A DNA stretch of 64,000 bases from Pedobacter nyackensis (GCF_900176505.1 NZ_FWYB01000018.1:1-64000), one strand, 5' to 3'. Counted from the stretch's first letter, positions 45,801-54,413 are shown. Numbers and translations: made by a program. Notes: generated from the letters alone by a model not told the origin.

Positions 45801-46234
45801 AAGGGGTTTTTGGAAATAAAATCTATAACGGAGGCAGGATCTGGACAGAGCAAATGACCGCATATACCAATTTGTCGACCGACGTTTTAAATGCCTGGAC
45901 TCCTGCAAACAGTGGTTCGAATTTCCCAAGGTTCACACTTGCAGATGTAAACTTAAACTCCCGGGGAAATAGTGATCGTTGGTTGGAAAATGGTGCATAT
46001 GTAAGAGTAAAGAGGCTTGAACTAGGGTATTCGGTAGCTGAAGATATTGCAAAGCATTTAAACGTTGGAAAAATACGGGCATATGTTTCAGGTCAGAATT
46101 TATTTACTTTTTCAAAGTACAAAGGGTATAACCCGGATTTGGGAAATGATGGTGATCCACTTAAAAGAGGTTTCGACAGTGGAGGTTACCCACTGCAACG
46201 AATTGTTTCCTTTGGCTTGAACGTATCTTTTTAA
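42896..46234 (+). CDS. SusC/RagA-type TonB-linked outer membrane protein with STN domain, module 3
   Basis: The product (1112 residues from the ATG at 42896) has a signal peptide (LLQVSASTKAQ), an STN domain (SLETIIRKIRSQTSYYFIGN), a carboxypeptidase-regulatory-like domain (IKGKVTDENGRSLQGASVKV), a plug (PLVVIDGMPFGSLDGLNPSD, IEVLKDAAAASIYGSRAAGG) and a barrel ending RIVSFGLNVSF. The start CAAATGTATGAAA matches modules 2 and 4; the in-frame GTG at 42857 is rejected. It works with the SusD at 46254. The arylsulfotransferase-like gene downstream hints at a sulfated or aromatic substrate, which is inference. Confidence 0.93.
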   Translation: MKFYDQFRFKLLASNSGQIIRIMRLTILILVTCLLQVSASTKAQKISLSEKNASLETIIRKIRSQTSYYFIGNTDLIRRANHININVKDVSIEDALNQCFVNQPLAYSIVDKTVVIKTRTLLSLSQLTSQLNGQKILIKGKVTDENGRSLQGASVKVEGTELAATTNLNGEFQLDVPDRDAVLLISYVGYEVTRIKVQEGGMMNIRLKPQLRDLTEVVVIGYGTKRKTEITSAIASVNVNEISANASNNVTDALQGRIAGVTIESSTGAPGSRSNITIRGSGTLSKDGIGPLVVIDGMPFGSLDGLNPSDIQNIEVLKDAAAASIYGSRAAGGVILVTTKLGRKNTEPKVNFNAVYSSQSIAKRMSVLNGEQWTNLLNSVGGNFPAYNGTNTNWQEEIFRTAPIYKANAEISGGSEHFLYSLSGGYLNQKGTIIKTDFNSANFRAKSVYEKGRVKIGQTFIYNKTGGRTLPPGGDQSHSNILSALIVPPTVPVYNPANLPGGWGGVNSGMKNLSNPVAILNSSDYRNNNSSITADLFAEVRLIDQLKYKINGAISENRGFGNNYDYAYNDGNVILAKPRLSQNAGYSSSWLLEHTLSFDKRIGLHNISLLAGYTAQKDTSNNFSANGSNLPNGVYSFASEKSNQSVGGGLGNVKRESLIGRVSYSYDSRYMISGSIRRDGSSMFAEGYRYGVFPAVSAGWNISNEKFYGNSGASAFMNSLKIRGSYGLLGNDQIPNYSTINGISNNLNFATNGGVVVGAIPSGTASPHDLRWEESKSIDAGLDATFFKGKMSLTFDWFDKTASGVLLAVPIPLSSGIAGTPTVNAGTINNKGIELALDYADEAGEFSYKIGWNMTSMRNRMTAITIGSGNQEFGDLERAKVGHPIGSFFLIKTAGIFRSQAEIDNYKGSGGQKIQPNASPGDIKFVDFDNNGKIDNNDQQYTGSPIPTFETGLTATLAWRNFDFNLLVQGVFGNKIYNGGRIWTEQMTAYTNLSTDVLNAWTPANSGSNFPRFTLADVNLNSRGNSDRWLENGAYVRVKRLELGYSVAEDIAKHLNVGKIRAYVSGQNLFTFSKYKGYNPDLGNDGDPLKRGFDSGGYPLQRIVSFGLNVSF

Positions 46235-46253
46235 CTGAATAATTATAGAAATT

Positions 46254-47897
46254 ATGAATAGGAATATAATTAAGACAATGGCAATGGTACTTCCACTTGC
46301 ATTGTTTATGATATATGGTTGTAAAAAAGATTTTCTTAAAACAACAAATCCAAATAAAAATACTGAAGAACAATTTTGGAAAACTGAAGCCGATTTAAAG
46401 TCGGCTGTAGCATCTGTTTATAGTCTTTTACGACAGCCTTTATATGGCTATTGGGGAGCATTTACGGGTATCCAGAACATAAATTCTTTGGGTGATGATG
46501 TGCTTACATTTCCAGGTGGAGAGGCCGCTACTACTAACATAGCTTTATTTACCAATGAAGCCACGAATTCAGACGCATCTTCTACTTTTTCCGCACTTTA
46601 TAAGTCCATTTATCGTGCTAATCTGGTATTGGCTAATGCTGAAAAGGTAAAGGTAAGTGACGATGTGAGGAATGCATATATTGCCGAAGCGAAATTCCTA
46701 CGTGGACTTTGTTACTTTACATTGGCGTCTAATTTCGGTGATGTGCCACTTATTATTACCTCAGCAAAAACTGCAGATGATCAGTTTGTGCCGAGTAAAC
46801 CTGTAGCGGAGGTTTATGCACAAGCAATTTCAGATTTTACAGATGCCAAAAATGGATTGCTTCCTACAAGACCTACTGCAGATTTGGGGAGAGCAACAAG
46901 TGGAGCAGCCATTGCTTATTTGGGTAAAACCTATCTGTATATCAAAGATTATCCAAAAGCTGAGGCTACTTTAGCCTTGTTAAATACGGCTCCATATACT
47001 TACGATTTGATCGCTGATTATTCAGAAAATTTTACCAGCAAAAATGAGTTTAACAAAGAAGCTGTTTTTCAATGGGTTTATGGCCCTTTTGGCGATCCGT
47101 ATGGCCCTTGGGGTGTTGAAGGTGCAAACTCACCTATGTATAATTATTTGCCTCAGCTTATAGGGCCTCCTGGTGGAGGCGGATGGTTTAAATATGTTCC
47201 AACCAATTATCTTATTGATCAATTTAAGTCGGAACAAAGGCCGGTTGGTTCGGATACTAAGTTTGACAAAAGGATGTATTATAGCTTATCATGGAAACGT
47301 TCAAATTTCGGTGAAGCTGATATCACCTGGTATGGAGGTACTAAAACTTTTGACGACCTTTGGGCTTCCGCTCAGGCTAATATATCCAAAATCGACCCTA
47401 AATCATTGTTAGATGTATCAGGAACCAACCAGTTTTTAATCAATAAATTTACCAATGGTTGGAGCGGTGTAGCTAGTGCAGATAATTATTGGTCTGCAAC
47501 TCCTTCTACTGCTAACAATGTAATTATGCGCTATGCAGAGGTATTACTGATGCATGCTGAAGCTGCTGCGAAAAATGGAAATTTAGCAGCAGCAATTGCT
47601 GACCTTAAGAGAATTAGAGCAAGAGCGGGTCTGGTAGAAAAAACGGCAGTAAATCTTCCTGATTTAACGAGTGTAATGAATGAAATTAGTCATCAAAAGT
47701 TGTTGGAAATGTTTTTTGAGCAAAATAGATGGCATGATTTAAAACGTTGGTATACACCTGCTGAGTTAAAGGCCCATTTTACACAAACAAATAAGCACGG
47801 GGCTCCATTTTTACAACCTAAGCACTATATTTTCCCAATTCCGACAGGTGAGTTACAAACTAATAACAAAATTGAACAAAACATTTTGTGGAGATAG
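46254..47897 (+). CDS. SusD/RagB family lipoprotein, module 3
   Basis: The 547-residue lipoprotein has a lipobox at LFMIYGC followed by KKDFLKTTNPNKNTEEQFWK. SusD features include AYIAEAKFLRGLCYFTLASN, FGDVPLI, and the C-terminal HQKLLEMFFEQNRWHDLKRW with HYIFPIPTGELQTNNKIEQN at the end. A Gly/Pro-rich stretch (LIGPPGGGGWFKYVP) is unusual and may form a surface loop. It starts 19 bases after SusC. The substrate is unknown. Confidence 0.92.
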   Translation: MNRNIIKTMAMVLPLALFMIYGCKKDFLKTTNPNKNTEEQFWKTEADLKSAVASVYSLLRQPLYGYWGAFTGIQNINSLGDDVLTFPGGEAATTNIALFTNEATNSDASSTFSALYKSIYRANLVLANAEKVKVSDDVRNAYIAEAKFLRGLCYFTLASNFGDVPLIITSAKTADDQFVPSKPVAEVYAQAISDFTDAKNGLLPTRPTADLGRATSGAAIAYLGKTYLYIKDYPKAEATLALLNTAPYTYDLIADYSENFTSKNEFNKEAVFQWVYGPFGDPYGPWGVEGANSPMYNYLPQLIGPPGGGGWFKYVPTNYLIDQFKSEQRPVGSDTKFDKRMYYSLSWKRSNFGEADITWYGGTKTFDDLWASAQANISKIDPKSLLDVSGTNQFLINKFTNGWSGVASADNYWSATPSTANNVIMRYAEVLLMHAEAAAKNGNLAAAIADLKRIRARAGLVEKTAVNLPDLTSVMNEISHQKLLEMFFEQNRWHDLKRWYTPAELKAHFTQTNKHGAPFLQPKHYIFPIPTGELQTNNKIEQNILWR

Positions 47898-48006
47898 ATT
47901 TTAACTTTCGTTAAATTAAGTAATGCTCTTAATTGGGTATTACTTAATTTAATTTTAATTGTTTGCGCTCGAACCCGCTGATTTATAACTATAAATATTG
48001 TACTAG

Positions 48007-49434
48007 ATGTTTTCAAAAATAAGCCAATTAAGAATATTTGTTACTGGAATAATGACCATCGCAATCTGTGGTAGTTCGTGTATTGACAGTGTATTTGGTA
48101 CCTTCAAAAATATTTCATTAAATGAAACTGCAGATAGAAACGCATTGAGGGTATCTGTTGATTTTTCTTGTGCTAAACCTGAAGACGCATATATTGAGTA
48201 TTGGCCAAATGGACAGAAAGATAAATTACTTACAACTCCTGTTTCTACTCAAAAGACAGCGTTCAAAATAGTGCTTACCAACTTGAAATTTAATGCAACT
48301 TATCAATATCGTATTGTATTGACGAGTGGAAGCCTAAAGTCTCACTCAGATGTATATTCTTTTAAAACAAATGATATTCCGGACCAATTATTAGGTCTGT
48401 ATCATGTAAGGGAAAGTGATGAACAAGCGCTGCCAACTGAATTTAAGGAAGGTAGTATGTTGGTTTATAACAGAGAAACACCCGGATTTATAGGCATGCT
48501 GGACTATCAGGGGACCTTAAGGTGGTATCAGAGATTTAACAATACCGGGGTTAAAGTAGCTCACTTTACCCAAAACAAAACCATTCTTTCAATTTTAGCT
48601 CCAATGGATTATCCCACCAGCTATGGTAACGAAATTTTGGAATTATCGCTGGCAGGTGATACCATTTTTCATTTAAAAAAAGGGGAGAAGGATTTTAAAC
48701 AAACCATTCATCACGAAATATTAGTTAATGCAAAAAATCAATACGTCACCTTATGTGCAGAAGAAAAAGTTATCGATTTAAGAGCGGTAGGTGGTAAAGC
48801 GGCAGATACGGTAAAAGGAGACGGTATATTAGTGTTAGATAAGTCTGGGAAAAAAATATGGAGCTGGAGTGTATTTGAAGCGCTCGATCCCTTAAAGGAA
48901 AAAAATATTATAAAAGAAGCAAAAGACTGGATGCATGCAAATAGTCTGTTTATTGATACCGATGGGAACTACATCATTTCATTTTATAATAATGGACAGA
49001 TTTGGAAAGTGAATACGGCAAACAAAAAGGTGATGTGGAAATTTGGCAGGGGAGGCGACTTTGCATTGCCCAAAGGGGCTGAGTTTGATCAGGGACATGC
49101 CGTGCATGTAAATAATCAAAAAACGCTTATGTTATTTGATAATGGTACCAGTAAAAAACGTTCGCGAATATTAGCCTTTGATTTAAACGAAGCAGCCAAA
49201 CAAGCATCTTTAAAATTGCAGGTAAAATTGCAGGAAGGTATCTTTACAGACAGAATGGGAAGTGCTTATCTGATTGGTGATAATACTGTTTTAAGTTGTG
49301 TTTCTAAACAGAATCAGGTGTTCCTTACCGATAAAAATGGTAATATATTATGGAGTATGATGTGTGCCAATACACCATACCGCGTAGAGTTTATTCCATT
49401 TGGTAAATCAAACCCTTACATAGGCCAATTGTAA
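48007..49434 (+). CDS. Arylsulfotransferase (ASST) family lipoprotein
   Basis: The 475-residue product has a hydrophobic start with a lipobox-like end (AICGSSCID), an N-terminal fibronectin/Ig-like beta domain (about 35-120, ALRVSVDFSCAKPEDAYIEY, TYQYRIVLTSG), and a beta-propeller that follows the ASST pattern. His residues that may correspond to the active-site histidines lie in TIHHEILVN, DWMHANSLF and DQGHAVHVN. ASST enzymes move sulfate from aryl sulfates to phenols without PAPS; that activity is not proven here. It follows the module 3 susD by 109 bases in the same direction and probably belongs to that locus. Confidence 0.85.
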   Translation: MFSKISQLRIFVTGIMTIAICGSSCIDSVFGTFKNISLNETADRNALRVSVDFSCAKPEDAYIEYWPNGQKDKLLTTPVSTQKTAFKIVLTNLKFNATYQYRIVLTSGSLKSHSDVYSFKTNDIPDQLLGLYHVRESDEQALPTEFKEGSMLVYNRETPGFIGMLDYQGTLRWYQRFNNTGVKVAHFTQNKTILSILAPMDYPTSYGNEILELSLAGDTIFHLKKGEKDFKQTIHHEILVNAKNQYVTLCAEEKVIDLRAVGGKAADTVKGDGILVLDKSGKKIWSWSVFEALDPLKEKNIIKEAKDWMHANSLFIDTDGNYIISFYNNGQIWKVNTANKKVMWKFGRGGDFALPKGAEFDQGHAVHVNNQKTLMLFDNGTSKKRSRILAFDLNEAAKQASLKLQVKLQEGIFTDRMGSAYLIGDNTVLSCVSKQNQVFLTDKNGNILWSMMCANTPYRVEFIPFGKSNPYIGQL

Positions 49435-49438
49435 ACGC

Positions 49439-49966
49439 TTAAAACAGCTTTTCCTTCGGAGGCGTAACGCCTGCCAATCGAAGATATACAGTTGTTTGAC
49501 CCCTGTGATGTGCCTGATGTTCAAAATCCTTAGCCAAAGCCATTCTTTTAGACATATCGAACTTTCCAAACATTTTGATGGTTTCGTCCAGTTGCGCGTC
49601 AGACATCTTTTTTATATTATCGATCACAAAATCATAGCTGGTTAGCACCAGGTTGCTCACATTAGATTTGGATTTATCACTGTTTTTTTCCAATTCTCCT
49701 TGACCAAATGGACTTTTCGTGCCCGTAGCTGCCGAAGCGAAAGCATAGTTAGCCTCTGCCAGGTGTAATAATTGCTCTGCAAAAGATCGCATTTCTGGAG
49801 TAGGCTTTAAAGCATAGCCACTTTCTGGCATTGCATCCAGATATTCTTTTGTATAGGCCTTTGACCTTTCCCAATCCTTTACCAGATCAGCTACTTTTAC
49901 CTGCGCCATTGCCAATTGACTGCCCATGATTAAACATAGTGTGAGTACTAAACTTCTAATTTTCAT
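49439..49966 (-). CDS. Exported DinB-family protein
   Basis: The 175-residue product has a signal peptide (MKIRSLVLTLCLIMGSQLAMAQ), then a DinB/YfiT-like four-helix fold. The metal-ligand histidines appear at LLHLAEANYAFA and in the C-terminal DFEHQAHHRGQTTVYLRLAG, the most typical motif of the family. Most DinB proteins are cytoplasmic thiol-linked enzymes or nuclease-fold relatives, so the signal peptide marks an exported subtype seen in Bacteroidota. The stop is four bases from that of the convergent arylsulfotransferase gene. Confidence 0.9.
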   Translation of the reverse strand: MKIRSLVLTLCLIMGSQLAMAQVKVADLVKDWERSKAYTKEYLDAMPESGYALKPTPEMRSFAEQLLHLAEANYAFASAATGTKSPFGQGELEKNSDKSKSNVSNLVLTSYDFVIDNIKKMSDAQLDETIKMFGKFDMSKRMALAKDFEHQAHHRGQTTVYLRLAGVTPPKEKLF

Positions 49967-50155
49967 GTTTCTAGATTTTAATTGAGTATTTAGAGTTTTC
50001 CTTTTGCTTCTAATAAATTTACTATTTTTCCCATTGCTATAGGATTTTTAATTTAAGTCGTAGACTAATTTACAGGTAATTAGGGTCTTTAGGGTAGGTT
50101 GAAATAGACATTATGATGGGGGGATCTGGACATTTTGCATTAATAGCGGTAGTAT

Positions 50156-52021
50156 CTAGAAATTTACGAATTTAACCCCTAAGCCGATCCAGCGTGAAGG
50201 AAGCGGAATGGCGCCAATCTCATAATATTTTGTGTTAAAGATATTTTGCGCATCCAAAAAGATCGTGAAATGTTGAATGGACTGACTTAATCTAAAGTCG
50301 TTTATCCAATACGATGGACCTGATACTCGCTGATTAAAACGCGTAGCGGCCATTACTGAAAAATTGATGTATTGGAAATTAACGGTGTTTGTCAATTGAT
50401 GTTTCAGCGATGAAATCTGATATTTCGAGGCAAGCCCTGCTTCCGTATCACTATTTTTAGAATCCAAATAAGAATAGGCGAGGTTTATATTCAGTTTAGA
50501 TGCCTCTGAAACATTCATGGAATAGTCTGAGCGCATATTTATCCCCCCTGTAACCTGATCTCCTAAATTGTTGCTTTGCCATGGATTGGTGTTAACCACT
50601 CGCGTCCAATCTATAAACTTGCTAATCCTACGGCGGAAAAAATTAGAATTGAAAGTGAAATTCCCTTTGATGATCTTGAAACCCAGTTCTCCCTGAAGTG
50701 CATTTTCCGGCTCAAGGTTTGGATTTCCAATATTTCCGGGGCGCTGGTTCAGATAAAGGTCGGTAAAGGAAGGGATCCTTTGACTTGTCCCAATGTTTCC
50801 AATAATTTTAAACATATCTGTTATTGAATAGCTTGCATCCAGCCCTGGATAGATTTGCCATTTATAATCAGAATTATAATTTAAATAGGTGCCAAAATTC
50901 AGATTAAGCTTCTCGAACAGGTAGGTCTGGTACTGCGAATAGATGCCTAGATTTTCGCGGTGATGCTGGCCTATATTAGAAGACCTGATATCTTCTCTTC
51001 TTACCTCTGCTCCGAAACCAAATTCACCTGTGCTGGTTTTATACGTACTGATCACCTCGGCTGCTATTGAATTGGTGTAATGCTTGCTTCGGCCTGCAGT
51101 TGGATTAGAAGCCCCTAAATAGCTGTAATCATCGAAATTATACCTGTAGCTCAGTCTGGGCATGAGTGTCCATTTGCTGGATAAAAGGTGTTTTGATTGA
51201 ATAGCAGCAAGGGTAGTTTGGACAGCTTCAGTTGAGTTCTTATCCCCAGGTGCTGCGTAAAATCCATTTGCTCCGAATTCATTGTTGGTATAGCCGAACG
51301 AAGTCATGATTTCATTTGAACCATCAATCTGAATGTTCCCCTGATAAAAAAGTCTGGCGTTATCGAACTGTGTATTATATCGATAACCATTACTTTTATC
51401 GTAAGATCCAAAGATGGAATGCTGTTGTTGTTTCTTGCTTAAAGCTGCCCCAAGTTGAATGCCCTCGCCATAAAATGTTTTTCCTGTTCCTTCCGAATCT
51501 TTTTCGAAGTTGGAACCTGCGTGCGTGCTGATCAGGAAGCCTGAGTTAGTAGGTTTTTTGGTGATGATATTGATAGCCCCCGTTAAGCTGTTGATTCCAT
51601 AGATTCTGGCAGCAGGCCCACGGACCACCTCAATTCTTTCTATCGCCTCAACCGGAATGGGCAGGTTTAGCATGTTGTGAGAAGTTTGTGCATCAATGAT
51701 TTTTGCACCGTTCAAAAGCACTACGGTCTGCTCAAAACTTCCTCCGTCGATACTGATATCGGCCTGGCTTCCAAAAGGCCCTCTTTGCCTGATATCTACG
51801 CCGTTTGCATACTGCAACAACTCCTGGATGGTACGGGCAGGTAGTTTGGCAATCATATCTTTATCGATTACATATACATTTCTGTTTTGTTTAGAGATGG
51901 GCGTACTGAATCCATTTTCGTTGATCACTACTTCTTTGATCCTGATAACGGTGTCTAAGCCTTTCTGTGCATATAAATCACCACATAAAAGCATTAGTAA
52001 AGCAAAGTAAATTTTCTTCAT
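50156..52021 (-). CDS. TonB-dependent outer membrane receptor, non-SusC type
   Basis: The 621-residue receptor has a signal peptide (LLCGDLYAQ), no STN or carboxypeptidase-like domain, a plug (NVYVIDKDMIAKLPARTIQE, LLQYANGVDIRQRGPFGSQA, IDGGSFEQTVVLLNGAKIID, IERIEVVRGPAARIYGINSL) and a 22-strand type barrel ending WIGLGVKFVNF. Its size and plug resemble vitamin B12 or siderophore receptors (BtuB-like). It is divergent from a MocR-type regulator whose candidate sites overlap this gene's promoter, so it is probably under that regulator. The ligand cannot be read from sequence. Confidence 0.92.
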   Translation of the reverse strand: MKKIYFALLMLLCGDLYAQKGLDTVIRIKEVVINENGFSTPISKQNRNVYVIDKDMIAKLPARTIQELLQYANGVDIRQRGPFGSQADISIDGGSFEQTVVLLNGAKIIDAQTSHNMLNLPIPVEAIERIEVVRGPAARIYGINSLTGAINIITKKPTNSGFLISTHAGSNFEKDSEGTGKTFYGEGIQLGAALSKKQQQHSIFGSYDKSNGYRYNTQFDNARLFYQGNIQIDGSNEIMTSFGYTNNEFGANGFYAAPGDKNSTEAVQTTLAAIQSKHLLSSKWTLMPRLSYRYNFDDYSYLGASNPTAGRSKHYTNSIAAEVISTYKTSTGEFGFGAEVRREDIRSSNIGQHHRENLGIYSQYQTYLFEKLNLNFGTYLNYNSDYKWQIYPGLDASYSITDMFKIIGNIGTSQRIPSFTDLYLNQRPGNIGNPNLEPENALQGELGFKIIKGNFTFNSNFFRRRISKFIDWTRVVNTNPWQSNNLGDQVTGGINMRSDYSMNVSEASKLNINLAYSYLDSKNSDTEAGLASKYQISSLKHQLTNTVNFQYINFSVMAATRFNQRVSGPSYWINDFRLSQSIQHFTIFLDAQNIFNTKYYEIGAIPLPSRWIGLGVKFVNF

Positions 52022-52037
52022 TCTTTATAAATTTCGA

Positions 52038-52073
52038 CAAAAGTAGTACCTTGCCGTACCACTAAAGTATACC
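52038..52073 (-). promoter_or_regulatory. TonB receptor promoter with three GGTA direct repeats
   Basis: On the minus strand TACTTTTG (52038-52045) is a -7 box, 17 bases from the start at 52021. Upstream of it on the + strand lie TACC at 52047, 52057 and 52070, within GTACCT, GTACCA and ATACCA. The last is identical to the GabR half-site of Bacillus subtilis as I recall it. MocR regulators commonly bind direct repeats, which favours this as the operator of the divergent regulator. Confidence 0.5.
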
Positions 52074-52085
52074 AGTTTCAAGAAA

Positions 52086-53618
52086 ATGGATGGTCCGGTT
52101 CAAATTCCTTTCAAAAGTTTCATCCAGCTTAAACCAGACGAAACCACAGCAATCTATCTTCAAATAGTTTTTGAGTTTATTAAAGCGATACAATTGGGAT
52201 TACTTCCGGAGGGTACAAAACTCCCGGGAACACGCATTTTGTGCAGGTTATTAGTTGTAAATAGGAACACATTGATCAAAGCTTTCCAGGATTTAGAAGC
52301 ACAAGGCTTTATCGAGATCCTGCCAAACAAGGGGACATTCATCTTATCAGATCAAAAAAAGAAAAATACAAATGAGGCCGTTCCGGGCAAAAAGAAGCTA
52401 GAGATTCCTGCGAGTTTTACTTTTAAGCATTCCTCAATCCTGGAAAATCCGGTAGAGGTAAGTGATTTGGCCTTGCAATTTAATGATGGCTTGCCAGATT
52501 TAAGACTCGTTCATACGGATGTGTTGGCCAGGCTTTATGTCTCAAAATTGAAGAGACAAAAGGCCAAACGAACCTGGGAACAGATCCAGACTCAGTCGCA
52601 TCTGACTTTTAAAAAGCAGTTTTCTAATTTTCTAAACTTAACCAGAGGTTTGCGGATCTCTGAATCAAACCTACTCACAACAACCAGTCATGAGATTAGC
52701 TTGTATTTAGTTACGAAACTGCTGATCTCGGCCGGTGATAAGGTTGTTGTTGCTGCTCCAGGTTATTATTTGTCTAATATGACCTTATCTGATAGCGGGG
52801 CACACATTATTCCTGTACCTATTGATGATGAGGGGATCAATACTGCCTACCTGAGAAAGGTTTGCGAGGAGCACACCATCAGGATACTGTACCTTACTTC
52901 TAACTATCATTATCCAACTACAATCCCGCTAAGCGCTAAAAGGAGGATGGAGGTACTTGAATTGGCTACGTTATATGGGTTTATCATTTTAGAGGACGAT
53001 TACGATTTTGATTTTCATTATGATAATAATCCAATATTGCCATTGGCGGCTTTTGATTCACATGAAAGGGTGGTGTATGTTGGATCGTTCGCAAGATCCT
53101 TGCCTGTAGGCTTTGGCTACGGTTTTGTCGCTGCACCAATAGCGTTCATTAAAGAACTGGAAAAACATCAAAATATTCTGGAGCCTGGAATCGATGTGAT
53201 TAAAGAGCAGGTGTTGACCGATTGGATTCAGGATGGTGAGGTGCATCGCCTTTCGAAAAAGAATAGAAAGATTTATAAAGAACGCCGAGATTATTTTGCT
53301 TTTTTGTTGACTGAAAAATTGAAGGGGAGGATTAAGTTCAATATCCCACCCCGTGGATTGGCTATTTGGGTTCAATGGCTCGATAAGTTCAATTTGGTCA
53401 AGTTTCAGGAGAAATGTGCTGCAAATGGATTATTCCTCCCAAAAACTATTTTGTACCAAACTAAAAGCTTTACAGCTACCCGGTTGGGGTTTGGTAATTT
53501 AGATAAAAAAGAAATGGAAGATGCTGTAGCCATTTTAGGCAGCGCTCTGGAAGCGCTTATTCCCAGCCGTATTGCTGAAATATCTGGTGCCCCTTTGTAC
53601 TCTTTAAAAAAACAATGA
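52086..53618 (+). CDS. MocR/GabR-type regulator (GntR HTH plus aminotransferase fold) lacking the PLP lysine
   Basis: The 510-residue product has an N-terminal GntR-type winged helix (about 15-85, LPEGTKLPGTRILCRLLVVN, NTLIKAFQDLEAQGFIEIL) joined to a type-I aminotransferase domain. EDDYDFDFHY, the Asp/Tyr motif that contacts pyridoxal phosphate, is present. The Schiff-base lysine position reads YVGSFARSLPVGF (codon AGA, Arg), where relatives have Ser/Thr-Lys. It may therefore sense PLP or a ligand without forming an aldimine. It is divergent from the TonB receptor and overlaps the convergent solute-binding gene by 62 bases. Confidence 0.9.
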   Translation: MDGPVQIPFKSFIQLKPDETTAIYLQIVFEFIKAIQLGLLPEGTKLPGTRILCRLLVVNRNTLIKAFQDLEAQGFIEILPNKGTFILSDQKKKNTNEAVPGKKKLEIPASFTFKHSSILENPVEVSDLALQFNDGLPDLRLVHTDVLARLYVSKLKRQKAKRTWEQIQTQSHLTFKKQFSNFLNLTRGLRISESNLLTTTSHEISLYLVTKLLISAGDKVVVAAPGYYLSNMTLSDSGAHIIPVPIDDEGINTAYLRKVCEEHTIRILYLTSNYHYPTTIPLSAKRRMEVLELATLYGFIILEDDYDFDFHYDNNPILPLAAFDSHERVVYVGSFARSLPVGFGYGFVAAPIAFIKELEKHQNILEPGIDVIKEQVLTDWIQDGEVHRLSKKNRKIYKERRDYFAFLLTEKLKGRIKFNIPPRGLAIWVQWLDKFNLVKFQEKCAANGLFLPKTILYQTKSFTATRLGFGNLDKKEMEDAVAILGSALEALIPSRIAEISGAPLYSLKKQ

Positions 53619-54309
53619 ATTTTTGGGCGTTCGCAGTGTTTTTCTTGTTTTGCGTAAGCGCAATAGGTGTACCGCGATACACACGTAAGGTAACAGGCAA
53701 TTCTAGAACCGTGGTGATATCCTTAAGATTTTCATGCCATGAAGCATAGGTAATCCAGGCATCAAAACCAGGGTCTGCCTTCCAGGCTTCAATAGCTAAA
53801 GCAGTATTGATAAAAGATCGGGCAATGTTTTTTTGGATGGGACCAATTAAATTCTCCTGGCCGGCGATATCTTCCCAAAGGCCCAACTGGCCAGCGCCGT
53901 TAACATCAAGTATTTTAATGCCTTGTCGTGTTAGATCTTTTAACGAAGTGATTTTTTTGGGGTTGCCAGGTCGCACTAAGATTGCGGCCCGTCTCTGATA
54001 CAAGGCCGTTCTGGTGGCTACATCTACCATATTTGGGTGGGCGTGTATAAACTGGGTAAGCATATATTCAGCTCCGCCATAGATGATATCGGCATTTCTT
54101 TCTGCGTTGGTTAGCCATTTACTTTCTGGCCCACCAATAACCTTAACAGGAATTTTTGTAGTTGCGGTAAATTGGGTGGCGCAGGCTTTTATTGCTGAGA
54201 GCGGGCCACCCGGACCGTAAACATATATGGTGTCTGTTTGCGCATTTACGGTAACACTTGCGGTAAGTAGTATTACCGCAAGTGCCAATTCTTTAAGTAA
54301 GCTTTTCAT
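53557..54309 (-). CDS. Periplasmic solute-binding protein, ModA/AccA-like
   Basis: The 250-residue product has a signal peptide (SVTVNAQ) and a class-II solute-binding fold: IYVYGPGGPLSAIKACATQF, the GGPESKWL segment, DIIYGGAEYMLTQF, RRAAILVRPGNPKKITSLKD and the C-terminal FLKSTKGHQIFQQYGWE, similar to molybdate-type binding proteins. No permease or ATPase is adjacent, so it is an orphan or has a sensing role. The last 62 bases overlap the end of the MocR gene tail to tail. A palindrome lies 30 bases upstream of its start. Confidence 0.87.
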   Translation of the reverse strand: MKSLLKELALAVILLTASVTVNAQTDTIYVYGPGGPLSAIKACATQFTATTKIPVKVIGGPESKWLTNAERNADIIYGGAEYMLTQFIHAHPNMVDVATRTALYQRRAAILVRPGNPKKITSLKDLTRQGIKILDVNGAGQLGLWEDIAGQENLIGPIQKNIARSFINTALAIEAWKADPGFDAWITYASWHENLKDITTVLELPVTLRVYRGTPIALTQNKKNTANAQKFIVFLKSTKGHQIFQQYGWE

Positions 54310-54330
54310 CTTTAATGTTATAAAATAGTT

Positions 54331-54361
54331 TTAGTGCTATAGTGTCGAACACTATTAGTGC
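54331..54361. promoter_or_regulatory. Palindrome flanked by TTAGTGC direct repeats
   Basis: ATAGTGT-CGA-ACACTAT (54339-54355) is a perfect palindrome. It is flanked by TTAGTGC at 54331 and 54355, in direct orientation. It lies 22-52 bases upstream of the solute-binding gene and could be its operator. Confidence 0.45.
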
Positions 54362-54381
54362 CAAAATAACTATTGTAAGGT

Positions 54382-54413
54382 AATCTTTAATTTAGTTGGC
54401 TAAATTAAAGATT
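54382..54413. terminator. Perfect 13-bp hairpin overlapping a stop codon
   Basis: AATCTTTAATTTA (54382-54394) pairs with 54401-54413, loop GTTGGC. It covers the TAA of the leftward small gene at 54405. It is probably the terminator of that gene, though no T-run follows. Confidence 0.55.
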
